A stretch of 9,479 nt of DNA from Microbacteriaceae bacterium (GTDB lineage Bacteria > Actinomycetota > Actinomycetes > Actinomycetales > Microbacteriaceae). Of the stretch, positions 1 through 5,689 are shown one piece after another. The stretch's first letter is position 1, and every line of letters starts with the position of its first letter. The stretch is from the NCBI GenBank assembly GCA_003454135.1, contig DMKW01000102.1:3532-13010 (forward strand), given 5' to 3'. The notes beneath the pieces were generated by a model, which worked only from the letters and a program-made list of their open reading frames with translations, was not told the DNA's origin and searched no databases. Position numbers and translations under genes: made by a program.

Positions 1-1
1 C

Positions 2-1003
2 GTTCGCAGCAGTGAGATCGCGGAGGCCGGCGCGTTCAAGACCGTGCAGGTCGGCCGTGAATCCGTGATCGTCAGTCGCAATCGCAGAGGCGAAGCGCGC
101 GCCTTCTTCAACGTCTGCCGTCACCGCGGCATGCAGGTGTGCCAGGGAGAAAGCAGCACGGGGCAGCGCACTTTCCAGTGCGGCTACCACGCGTGGACCT
201 ACGACCTCGACGGCAAGCTGATTGCCGCCCCCAATCTCACCAAGATGCCGGACATCGACCGGCAGGACTACGGGCTGCGCGGCGTAGCGGTGCGCGAATG
301 GCTCGGCTATATCTGGGTGTGTGTCGCCGACGAGCCACCGTCGTTCGAAGACACCGTTCTCGGCGAGGTCGTCGACCGGCTCGGCGCCGTGTCGAACCTC
401 GATCACTACGCGGTCGACACCCTCGCGGTTGGCAAGCGCATTGTCTACGACGTCAAGGCGAACTGGAAGCTCATCATCGAGAACTTTATGGAGTGCTACC
501 ACTGCGCCACAATCCACCCGGAGCTCACCGAAGTGCTGCCGGAGTTCGCCGACGGCCTCGCCGCCCAGGTATTCGTCAACCACGGTGCGGCATTCGGCGA
601 AGACATCAAGGGCTTCACGGTCGACGGCTCGCCCGGTTTCGACCTGCTGCCCGGAGTTTCCGCCGACCAGCTACGCAAGTACTATGCGATCACAGTTAAG
701 CCGCAGGTCTTCATCAACATGGTGCCCGACCACATCATCTTGCACCGCATGTACCCGGTCGCGACCGACCGCACGATCGTGGAGTGCGACTGGCTGTACG
801 CGCCAAGCGTGGTCGAGAGCGGTGCCGACCTCGCGGCATCCGTCGAGCTATTCCATCGCGTCAACAGCCAGGACTTTGAGGCGTGCGAGCAGACCCAGCC
901 GTCAATGTCGTCCCGCATGTACCGTAACGGCGGCGTGCTTGTGCCGGCCGAGCACCACATCAGCATCTTCCACGAGTGGCACCAGGCGATGCTGTCCGCA
1001 TGA
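2..1003 (+). CDS. Rieske non-heme iron oxygenase alpha subunit, likely glycine betaine monooxygenase (5'-truncated)
   Basis: The frame is open from the left edge, and residues before the first in-window GTG (44) read as a normal Rieske N-terminal region, so the true start lies outside. A Rieske [2Fe-2S] site is visible: C-R-H at 116-124 and C-G-Y-H at 179-190, separated by 18 residues. The mononuclear iron site follows as ENFMECYHCATIHPEL, with histidines at 500-502 and 515-517 in HxxxxH spacing; the likely third ligand is Asp 872-874 in NSQDFEACE. This is the two-domain layout of ring-hydroxylating and quaternary-amine demethylating oxygenases. The ECYHC motif and the neighbouring choline genes favour the GbcA-like branch, which demethylates glycine betaine to dimethylglycine with release of formaldehyde. 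Carnitine, stachydrine or choline monooxygenase activity cannot be excluded. The required ferredoxin reductase is not in the window. The family call is firm; the substrate is inferred. Confidence 0.88.
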   Translation, partial: VRSSEIAEAGAFKTVQVGRESVIVSRNRRGEARAFFNVCRHRGMQVCQGESSTGQRTFQCGYHAWTYDLDGKLIAAPNLTKMPDIDRQDYGLRGVAVREWLGYIWVCVADEPPSFEDTVLGEVVDRLGAVSNLDHYAVDTLAVGKRIVYDVKANWKLIIENFMECYHCATIHPELTEVLPEFADGLAAQVFVNHGAAFGEDIKGFTVDGSPGFDLLPGVSADQLRKYYAITVKPQVFINMVPDHIILHRMYPVATDRTIVECDWLYAPSVVESGADLAASVELFHRVNSQDFEACEQTQPSMSSRMYRNGGVLVPAEHHISIFHEWHQAMLSA

Positions 1004-1010
1004 AAAGGAG
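1003..1010 (+). promoter_or_regulatory. Orphan Shine-Dalgarno-like AAAAGGAG after the Rieske gene
   Basis: A strong SD-like AAAAGGAG starts at the last base of the Rieske stop codon. No ATG, GTG or TTG opens a plausible + strand gene at a usable distance, and the next gene lies on the opposite strand 14 bp after the stop. It may be a remnant of an operon that once continued here, or chance. Confidence 0.4.
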
Positions 1011-1017
1011 ACGCGGA

Positions 1018-1806
1018 CTAGACGAGGTAGCCCATCCGCCTTCCGATGCGATCGGCGGCGCGCATGACCTCGGCGGCGTTTTGCGGCATGAGTTCCGGCG
1101 GCAACCGATAGCTCGGAGCGGACGCCGACAGGGCGGCGATCACCTCGCCTCCCGGGCCCCTCACCGGCGCCGCGATCGCGTTGAGCCCGTCTTCGAGTTC
1201 ACCGACGGTAACGGCGTAGCCGTCGACGCGGGCAGCAGCCAGCTGGCGTCGCAGTGCGTTCGCATCGGTAATCGTCTGCGCAGTGAACGGCTCGAGCCTC
1301 CTGTCGAGCACGGCATCCAAAGCTCGTTCGTCGAGCCAGGCGAGCAGCACTTTGCCCGAACTCGTGGCGTGAAGGGGAGTCGGGCGACCGACCCAGTTGT
1401 TGACGGTGATCGCGCCTGGACCCGAGGCCTGGTAGACATTGACCGCGCTATCACCCAGTGTGATCGCGATGTTGATCGTCTCGCCGAGGTCCATGGCGAG
1501 TTGCTCGCAGATGTCAGCACCCTGCACACTCACGTCGAGCGGAGTGCTGACGGCGCTGGCGAGGCGAAGGATGTTGGGCCCGAGCCGGTAGCGCCCGCGG
1601 GCACCGGCAACCTGCACCATGCCGCGCTTTTCCAGTACCGCGAGCAGTCGCGAAATGGTGGAGCGATGCATTCCAACGGAGGTGGCGACCTCCGAAACGC
1701 TCGCGTCACCGAGACCGGCGATAATCTCGAGAACCGTGATCGCGCGGTCGACGGAGTGGGCTCCGTTGCTCTCGGCCGGTCCACGGTGTGTAGTGCTCAT
1801 CGCCAC
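1018..1806 (-). CDS. IclR-family transcriptional regulator (first of two)
   Basis: A 262-residue protein with the two-domain IclR plan. An N-terminal winged helix-turn-helix covers about residues 17-75 (HSVDRAITVLEIIA, then recognition helix MHRSTISRLLAVLEKRGMV and wing GRYRLGP). The C-terminal effector-binding domain covers about 90-258 and has the family motifs PLHATSSGKVLLAWL, DGYAVTVGELEDGLNAIAAPV and a final ASAPSYRLPP segment. The start is ambiguous: GTG at 1806 or, two codons later, ATG at 1800; the upstream GGGTGG is a weak SD for the ATG. It is divergent from the betA-like gene with about 50 bp between starts, so it probably controls that gene and itself. It lies convergent to the Rieske gene with only 14 bp between stops. 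IclR proteins may repress or activate; the ligand here (choline, betaine or another intermediate) is not deducible. Confidence 0.93.
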   Translation of the reverse strand: MAMSTTHRGPAESNGAHSVDRAITVLEIIAGLGDASVSEVATSVGMHRSTISRLLAVLEKRGMVQVAGARGRYRLGPNILRLASAVSTPLDVSVQGADICEQLAMDLGETINIAITLGDSAVNVYQASGPGAITVNNWVGRPTPLHATSSGKVLLAWLDERALDAVLDRRLEPFTAQTITDANALRRQLAAARVDGYAVTVGELEDGLNAIAAPVRGPGGEVIAALSASAPSYRLPPELMPQNAAEVMRAADRIGRRMGYLV

Positions 1807-1853
1807 CCATCATCTTCGATCGCGCACCGATTAGCCACCCGGGAGAACTCACA
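1807..1853. promoter_or_regulatory. Short divergent control region between the first IclR gene and betA
   Basis: Only 47 bp separate the two divergent starts, so promoter and operator elements must overlap each other or reach into the iclR 5' end. Visible elements are the betA SD (GGGAG, 1841-1845), small palindromes CGATCG (1817-1822) and CCCGGG (1838-1843), and no convincing -10/-35 pair. The 16-bp motif found near purU and betB is absent here. Confidence 0.45.
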
Positions 1854-3530
1854 ATGACTGTCGAGACGTTCGATTACGTAATAGTTGGCGGCGGTAGCGC
1901 GGGCTGCGTGCTTGCCGACCGGCTCAGCGCGGATGGCACCTCGACGGTCTTGTTGCTCGAAGCGGGCCGTCGCGACTACTTCTGGGATCTGTTCATCCAG
2001 ATGCCCGCGGCGCTCATGTTTCCGAGCGGCAACCCCCTGTATGACTGGCGGTTCAAATCAGACCCCGAGCCGGGGATGAACGGCCGCCGCATAGCGCACG
2101 CCCGCGGCAAGGTACTCGGCGGTTCGAGTTCCATCAACGGGATGATCTTCCAGCGCGGCAATCCCCTCGACTTCGAGCGGTGGGGCGCGGACGCCGGCAT
2201 GGAGAGCTGGGACTGGGCGCATTGCCTCCCCTACTTCCGCCGGATGGAGAACTGCCTCGCGGCCGATCGCGGTGACGAGCTGCGCGGCAAGGGCGGCCCG
2301 CTCGTGCTCGAGCGCGGACCGGCAACCAACCCGCTGTTCGGCGCGTTCTTCGACGCGGCGGTGCAGGCGGGCTATCCGCGCACCGACGATGTCAACGGCT
2401 TTCGACAAGAGGGTTTTGCGCCCTTCGACCGCAACGTGCACAAGGGGCGGCGGCTGTCGGCATCCCGCGCCTACCTCCACCCGGCCCGGCGCCGAAAGAA
2501 CCTCACGGTGCGCACGGGCGCCCACGTGACGAGGGTGAATTTCGACGGCACCCGGGCGACCGGGGTCGACTTCGTACGCAGACGCCATCGCGTCACAGTG
2601 AACGCGACTGAGGTCATCCTGAGCGGCGGGGCGATCAACACCCCGCAACTGCTGCAGCTCTCCGGGGTCGGTGACGCCGCAGACCTCGGTGCGCTGGACA
2701 TCGGGTCGGTCGTCGACCTTCCCGGCGTCGGTGCCAATCTGCAGGACCACCTTGAGGTCTACGTGCAGCATGGGTGTCTCGAGCCGGTGTCGATGCAGCC
2801 GTACCTGTCGAAGTGGCGGATGCCGTTGGTCGGCTTGCAGTGGATCCTCAAGCGCACAGGGCCGGCGGCTTCCAATCACTTCGAGGGCGGGGGGTTTGCG
2901 CGATCGAACGACGATGTCGCCTACCCGAACCTCATGTTCCACTTTCTGCCGATCTCTGTGAGATATGACGGCTCGGGCATGAATGAAGCGCATGGCTACC
3001 AGGTGCACGTCGGACCGATGTACTCGGACGCCCGCGGCAAATTGATGGTCACCTCAAAGGATCCGCGCACGCATCCGTCAATCCTGTTCAACTACCTTTC
3101 GACCGAGCAGGACAAGCGGGAGTGGGTTGAGGCGATTCGGGTGGCGCGCACAATCCTCTCGCAGACCGCGCTCAGCCCGTACAACGGCGGCGAGACGTCG
3201 CCCGGTCCACGGGTGTCGACCGACGAAGAGATCCTGGATTGGGTCGCGCGTGATGCGGAGACCGCGCTTCATCCGTCGTGCACCGCAAAGATGGGGCCGG
3301 CATCAGATCCGATGGCTGTCGTCGATCCACTCACGATGCGCGTCCACGGCACGACGGGCCTGCGGGTGGTCGACGCGTCGGCGATGCCGTACGTGACGAA
3401 CGGAAACATCTATGCGCCAGTGATGATGCTTGCGGAGAAGGCTGCGGATCTCATCCTCGGGCGTGAAACTCTCCCGCCGAGCACCGCGCCGTTCTATCGG
3501 CACACGCCGACGGTTCCACCCATGCAATAG
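1854..3530 (+). CDS. betA: GMC-family FAD oxidoreductase, choline dehydrogenase (BetA-like)
   Basis: A 558-residue protein, the usual length for BetA, which oxidises choline to betaine aldehyde with FAD. The N-terminal dinucleotide-binding motif is VIVGGGSAG (GxGxxG-type, residues 12-17), followed by LLLEAGRRDY and the GMC signature ARGKVLGGSSSINGMIFQRG near residues 83-102. BetA-type landmarks are IQMPAALMFPSGNPLYDW, QAGYPRTDDVNGFRQEGF and LQDHLEVYVQ. The active-site pair is probably His473 (in ALHPSCTAKMG) and Asn518 (in VTNGNIYAP). SD GGGAG at 1841-1845 lies 8 nt before the ATG, which supports this start. Whether it is a dehydrogenase or an H2O2-forming oxidase cannot be read from motifs, and some GMC relatives use other alcohols, but similarity runs through the whole protein and betB, a betaine-type transporter and a Rieske demethylase are nearby. 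The gene converges with purU and is probably transcribed alone. Confidence 0.9.
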   Translation: MTVETFDYVIVGGGSAGCVLADRLSADGTSTVLLLEAGRRDYFWDLFIQMPAALMFPSGNPLYDWRFKSDPEPGMNGRRIAHARGKVLGGSSSINGMIFQRGNPLDFERWGADAGMESWDWAHCLPYFRRMENCLAADRGDELRGKGGPLVLERGPATNPLFGAFFDAAVQAGYPRTDDVNGFRQEGFAPFDRNVHKGRRLSASRAYLHPARRRKNLTVRTGAHVTRVNFDGTRATGVDFVRRRHRVTVNATEVILSGGAINTPQLLQLSGVGDAADLGALDIGSVVDLPGVGANLQDHLEVYVQHGCLEPVSMQPYLSKWRMPLVGLQWILKRTGPAASNHFEGGGFARSNDDVAYPNLMFHFLPISVRYDGSGMNEAHGYQVHVGPMYSDARGKLMVTSKDPRTHPSILFNYLSTEQDKREWVEAIRVARTILSQTALSPYNGGETSPGPRVSTDEEILDWVARDAETALHPSCTAKMGPASDPMAVVDPLTMRVHGTTGLRVVDASAMPYVTNGNIYAPVMMLAEKAADLILGRETLPPSTAPFYRHTPTVPPMQ

Positions 3531-3582
3531 GGAGCGGTGGAGTAGGGAGCGCCAGCGCGCCACGCCCTCGAAGCCGGTAACT

Positions 3583-3604
3583 CGACCCTCGTCGGCACGA
3601 GTCG
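3583..3604. terminator. Candidate hairpin between convergent betA and purU
   Basis: In the 77-bp gap between the stops of betA and purU, CTCGT (3588-3592) pairs with ACGAG (3597-3601) around a CGGC loop. CGA (3583-3585) pairs with TCG (3602-3604) across a CC bulge, giving an 8-bp stem. No T tract follows on either strand, so it is at best a weak or bidirectional terminator. Its placement between convergent genes is the main support. Confidence 0.35.
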
Positions 3605-3607
3605 GAG

Positions 3608-4480
3608 CTAGCGGAAGACCACCGTGCGATTGTCGTTCGGGAACACGCGGCGCTCACTGTGCCACTGCACGGCGCGTGAGAGAACCTGGGTCTCGACGTC
3701 GCGGCCGGCGGCCACGAGGTCTTCCGGGCCGAAATCGTGGTCGACGCGTACGACATCCTGTTCGATGATCGGCCCCTCGTCGAGGTCGTCGTTGACGTAG
3801 TGTGCGGTCGCGCCGATGAGCTTTACCCCGCGGTCGTGCGCCTGGTGATAGGGCTTGGCCCCCTTGAAGCTCGGCAGGAAGGAATGGTGGATGTTGATGG
3901 CGCGACCCGAGAGCGCATGGCTGGTTTCCGGCGACAGCACCTGCATGTAGCGCGCGAGCACGACGAGTTCGATGTCGTGCGCGGTGATCAGCCCGAGCAA
4001 CTCCGCCTCGGCCGCCGCCTTCGTGTCGCTCGACACCGGGATGTGGCGGTACTCGATGCCATAGCTTTCGGCGAGTGACGCATAGTCGGGATGATTCGAC
4101 ACGATCACCGGGATCTCGATATTGAGTGTGCCGATGCGGTACCGGTAGAGCAGGTCGTTGAGGCAGTGCCCGAACTTGCTCACCATGATGAGTGTGCGCG
4201 TCGGTGTGGCCGTATCGACCAGATCGAATGCCATGCTGTTGCGCTCGGCCACCTCGCCGAAGGCGGCTGCGAGCTCATCGACCGGAGTCACCGCCCCTAC
4301 GAAATCGAATTGCACCCTCATGAAGAACCGCCCGGTGCGGCGATCGTCGAGCTGCTGGCTGCTCATGATGTTCGCTCCGAACTGTCGGAGGAAAGCGGCG
4401 ATCTCATAGACGAGACCTGGGCTGTCTTCGCAGGACAGAGTGAGGACGTACTCGCGACCTGGCTCACGAAATGGCGGCAT
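3608..4480 (-). CDS. purU: Formyltetrahydrofolate deformylase PurU
   Basis: A 290-residue protein of standard PurU length that hydrolyses 10-formyl-THF to formate and THF in the cytoplasm. Residues about 10-90 form the N-terminal ACT domain (YVLTLSCEDSPGLVYEIAAFL, then FGANIMSSQQLDDR). The formyltransferase domain begins near 94 (TRTLIMVSKFGHCLNDLLYR). Catalytic signatures are AINIHHSFLP (Asn196, His198) and NDDLDEGPIIEQ (Asp234), matching the Asn-His-Asp set of the GART fold. The ATG at 4480 is supported by SD AAGGA (4486-4490), five bases upstream. Convergent with betA and divergent from the second IclR gene. In several bacteria purU sits with betaine, dimethylglycine or sarcosine catabolism genes, where it helps recycle folate loaded with methyl-derived one-carbon units; that is the likely reason for its presence here, beyond a general purine role. 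Two candidate operators cover its predicted promoter. Confidence 0.96.
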   Translation of the reverse strand: MPPFREPGREYVLTLSCEDSPGLVYEIAAFLRQFGANIMSSQQLDDRRTGRFFMRVQFDFVGAVTPVDELAAAFGEVAERNSMAFDLVDTATPTRTLIMVSKFGHCLNDLLYRYRIGTLNIEIPVIVSNHPDYASLAESYGIEYRHIPVSSDTKAAAEAELLGLITAHDIELVVLARYMQVLSPETSHALSGRAINIHHSFLPSFKGAKPYHQAHDRGVKLIGATAHYVNDDLDEGPIIEQDVVRVDHDFGPEDLVAAGRDVETQVLSRAVQWHSERRVFPNDNRTVVFR

Positions 4481-4506
4481 GATGATCCTTCGCGTAGTGG
4501 TTTATG

Positions 4507-4541
4507 ATGCATATTATGCAACTTAACGCAGAATGCGCAAC
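4507..4541. promoter_or_regulatory. Tandem 16-bp palindromic operator-like sites upstream of purU
   Basis: Two similar imperfect palindromes lie 19 bp apart: ATGCATATTATGCAAC (4507-4522) and ACGCAGAATGCGCAAC (4526-4541). The first contains a perfect inverted repeat TGCATA-T-TATGCA (4508-4520). They cover the predicted purU -10 and -35 respectively. A third copy lies before betB (5629-5644). The location next to the second IclR gene, and repetition at another promoter of the locus, suggest binding sites for that regulator. No binding data can be inferred from sequence alone. Confidence 0.65.
4513..4540 (-). promoter_or_regulatory. Predicted sigma-70-type promoter of purU
   Basis: On the minus strand, TTGCGC (4540-4535) and CATAAT (4518-4513) are separated by 16 bp, a reasonable -35/-10 pair. 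Transcription would start near 4506, leaving a leader of about 25 nt that includes the purU SD. Both hexamers lie inside the palindromic motifs, which fits repression by steric blocking. Confidence 0.5.
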
Positions 4542-4574
4542 ACTGATCAGGCGGGCCGCGTCACATTCGAGACG

Positions 4575-4608
4575 GGGCGGCGTGCGGATCGCCGACCAGG
4601 AGCCGCCC
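4575..4608. repeat. GC-rich inverted repeat upstream of the second IclR gene
   Basis: GGGCGGC (4575-4581) is exactly complementary to GCCGCCC (4602-4608) with 20 bp between. It lies just before the predicted -10 at 4613. It may be a second operator or a chance pairing in GC-rich DNA. Confidence 0.3.
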
Positions 4609-4612
4609 GCGC

Positions 4613-4618
4613 TAGTAT
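4613..4618 (+). promoter_or_regulatory. -10 element placed for leaderless transcription of the second IclR gene
   Basis: TAGTAT ends six bases before the ATG at 4625, so the expected transcription start falls on or next to the A of the start codon. No SD is seen before this ATG, which agrees with a leaderless mRNA, common in actinobacteria. No good -35 is visible. Confidence 0.5.
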
Positions 4619-4624
4619 CCGGTT

Positions 4625-5509
4625 ATGGCTCCTGATGACGCGCGCACGCTCATCGCGGCCGCAGAGGGACCGCTGACTTCGCCGACGGCAAAGGTGTCGC
4701 CACCCGCCGCCGACGCACCGAAGCCAGGATTGGTGCAGTCAGTGGATCGGGCCCTCGTCATCCTGGAGATGCTCGCCGCGCAAGGCGATCTCGGGGTGAC
4801 GGAGATGGCGAAGACGCTCGACGTGCACAAGTCGACCGTCTCGCGGCTCGTCGCGACGCTCGAGGAGCATGGGCTCGTCGAGCAGCTGTCCGATCGGGGC
4901 CGATACCAGTTGAGCCTCGGTGTCGTACGTCTCGCGGGTGCCACGCGCGGTCGGCTCGACCTCGTCACCGAGAGCCGGGCGCTGAGTCGAACGCTCGCCG
5001 TGCAGACCGGCGAGACCGTAAACCTCGTGGTCCTCTCCGGTCGCGAAACCCTTTACCTCGACCAGGCGTCGAGCGGCTCGGCGCTGCAGATCCACAATTG
5101 GCTCGGCAAGCGCAACCCCATGCATGCGACGGCGAATGGGCGAGTGCTTCTGGCGTGGCTGCCGGAGGCCGATATCGACCGGATCATTGCCGATATCACT
5201 GGGCCCGGGGGAGACCTCGCCCCCCTCACGGCGAAGACGATCACCGATCCAGTCGAACTCAGGAATAGTCTCTTGGCGGTTCGCGAGCAGGGGTATTCGA
5301 TCGTCGCGGACGAACTGGAACTCGGCCTCACAGCCGTCGCCGCTCCGATCCGCGGCATGGGTGGAACGGTCATCGCCTCGCTGTCCGTCTCCGGACCGAG
5401 CTTTAGGCTTACCGGCGATCGGCTCGATGCGACGACCCGCGCGTTGCTCGCCGCCGCCTCCGACGTTTCGGCGCGAATGAGCTACCACGCGTTCATGGGC
5501 GAGAACTAA
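4625..5509 (+). CDS. IclR-family transcriptional regulator (second of two)
   Basis: A 294-residue IclR protein. Residues 1-36 are an Ala/Pro-rich extension not typical of the fold. The winged helix-turn-helix spans about 37-97 (QSVDRALVILEML, recognition helix VHKSTVSRLVATLEEHGLV, wing RGRYQLSLG). The effector-binding domain fills the rest, with NWLGKRNPMHATANGRVLLAWL, QGYSIVADELELGLTAVAAPI and SVSGPSFRLTGDRL. It is clearly a paralogue of the regulator at 1018-1806, with a very similar recognition helix. The ATG at 4625 fits the leaderless -10; a start nearer residue 36 is an alternative, given the unconserved N-terminus. It is divergent from purU across 144 bp holding two copies of a palindromic motif, and upstream of betB, whose promoter region holds another. 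It is therefore the best candidate regulator for purU and the betB-transporter operon. Effector and sign of control are unknown. Confidence 0.94.
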   Translation: MAPDDARTLIAAAEGPLTSPTAKVSPPAADAPKPGLVQSVDRALVILEMLAAQGDLGVTEMAKTLDVHKSTVSRLVATLEEHGLVEQLSDRGRYQLSLGVVRLAGATRGRLDLVTESRALSRTLAVQTGETVNLVVLSGRETLYLDQASSGSALQIHNWLGKRNPMHATANGRVLLAWLPEADIDRIIADITGPGGDLAPLTAKTITDPVELRNSLLAVREQGYSIVADELELGLTAVAAPIRGMGGTVIASLSVSGPSFRLTGDRLDATTRALLAAASDVSARMSYHAFMGEN

Positions 5510-5689
5510 CTCCGCCCCTTCATTTGTGTCGGCGACGTAAATAGTCCGTTGCGGATACGTGCATACTGCCTATTTCGCTTGACGCGGGGCGTGCGCACGC
5601 TGGAACATGTTGCAGAAGAAGCGACGTGATGCGGAATATGCAACAAATTCGCACATCGCCCACGACTCGGCAGAGCGCTAGGCAGAGAC
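5510..5689. promoter_or_regulatory. 180-bp control region upstream of betB
   Basis: No gene is seen. From left to right it holds a loose match to the operator half-motif (GTTGCGGATACGTGCA, 5548-5563), a -35-like TTGACG (5579-5584) without a good partner, a perfect 12-bp palindrome GCGTGCGCACGC (5589-5600), a degenerate operator-like site (5609-5623) and a strong one (5629-5644). It is longer and more AT-rich in places than other gaps in the window, consistent with the main regulated promoter for the betB-transporter operon. No terminator for the upstream regulator gene is evident. Confidence 0.55.
5609..5644. promoter_or_regulatory. Operator-like site pair in the betB promoter region
   Basis: ATGCGGAATATGCAAC (5629-5644) matches the two purU-side motifs at all 11 bases that are invariant across the three copies. 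A weaker copy in opposite orientation, GTTGCAGAAGAAGCG (5609-5623), lies with its centre about 21 bp away, similar to the 19 bp at purU. A possible promoter, TTGCAG (5610-5615) with an 18-bp spacer to GAATAT (5634-5639), coincides with the two sites, as at purU. Confidence 0.55.

Noticed and set aside
976..1857. + strand open frame (293 codons) after the Rieske gene, near the orphan SD
   Set aside because: It lies opposite the clear IclR gene, begins inside the Rieske gene before the SD, and shows no domain.
2058..3008. Long antisense open frame (316 codons) opposite betA
   Set aside because: It has no recognisable domain and low-complexity composition typical of antisense frames in GC-rich genes; betA on the other strand has full-length family similarity.
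1854..3530. Choline oxidase (CodA/CodO) as the identity of the GMC enzyme
   Set aside because: The motifs along the protein are closer to BetA and a separate betB gene is present, whereas choline oxidase carries out both steps. Not fully excluded.
4091..4507. + strand open frame opposite the 5' half of purU
   Set aside because: Antisense to a confident purU; no motif and no plausible SD or promoter.
5548..5563. Further copy of the operator motif (GTTGCGGATACGTGCA)
   Set aside because: Only the GTTGC half matches; the rest deviates at several conserved positions, so I do not count it as a site.
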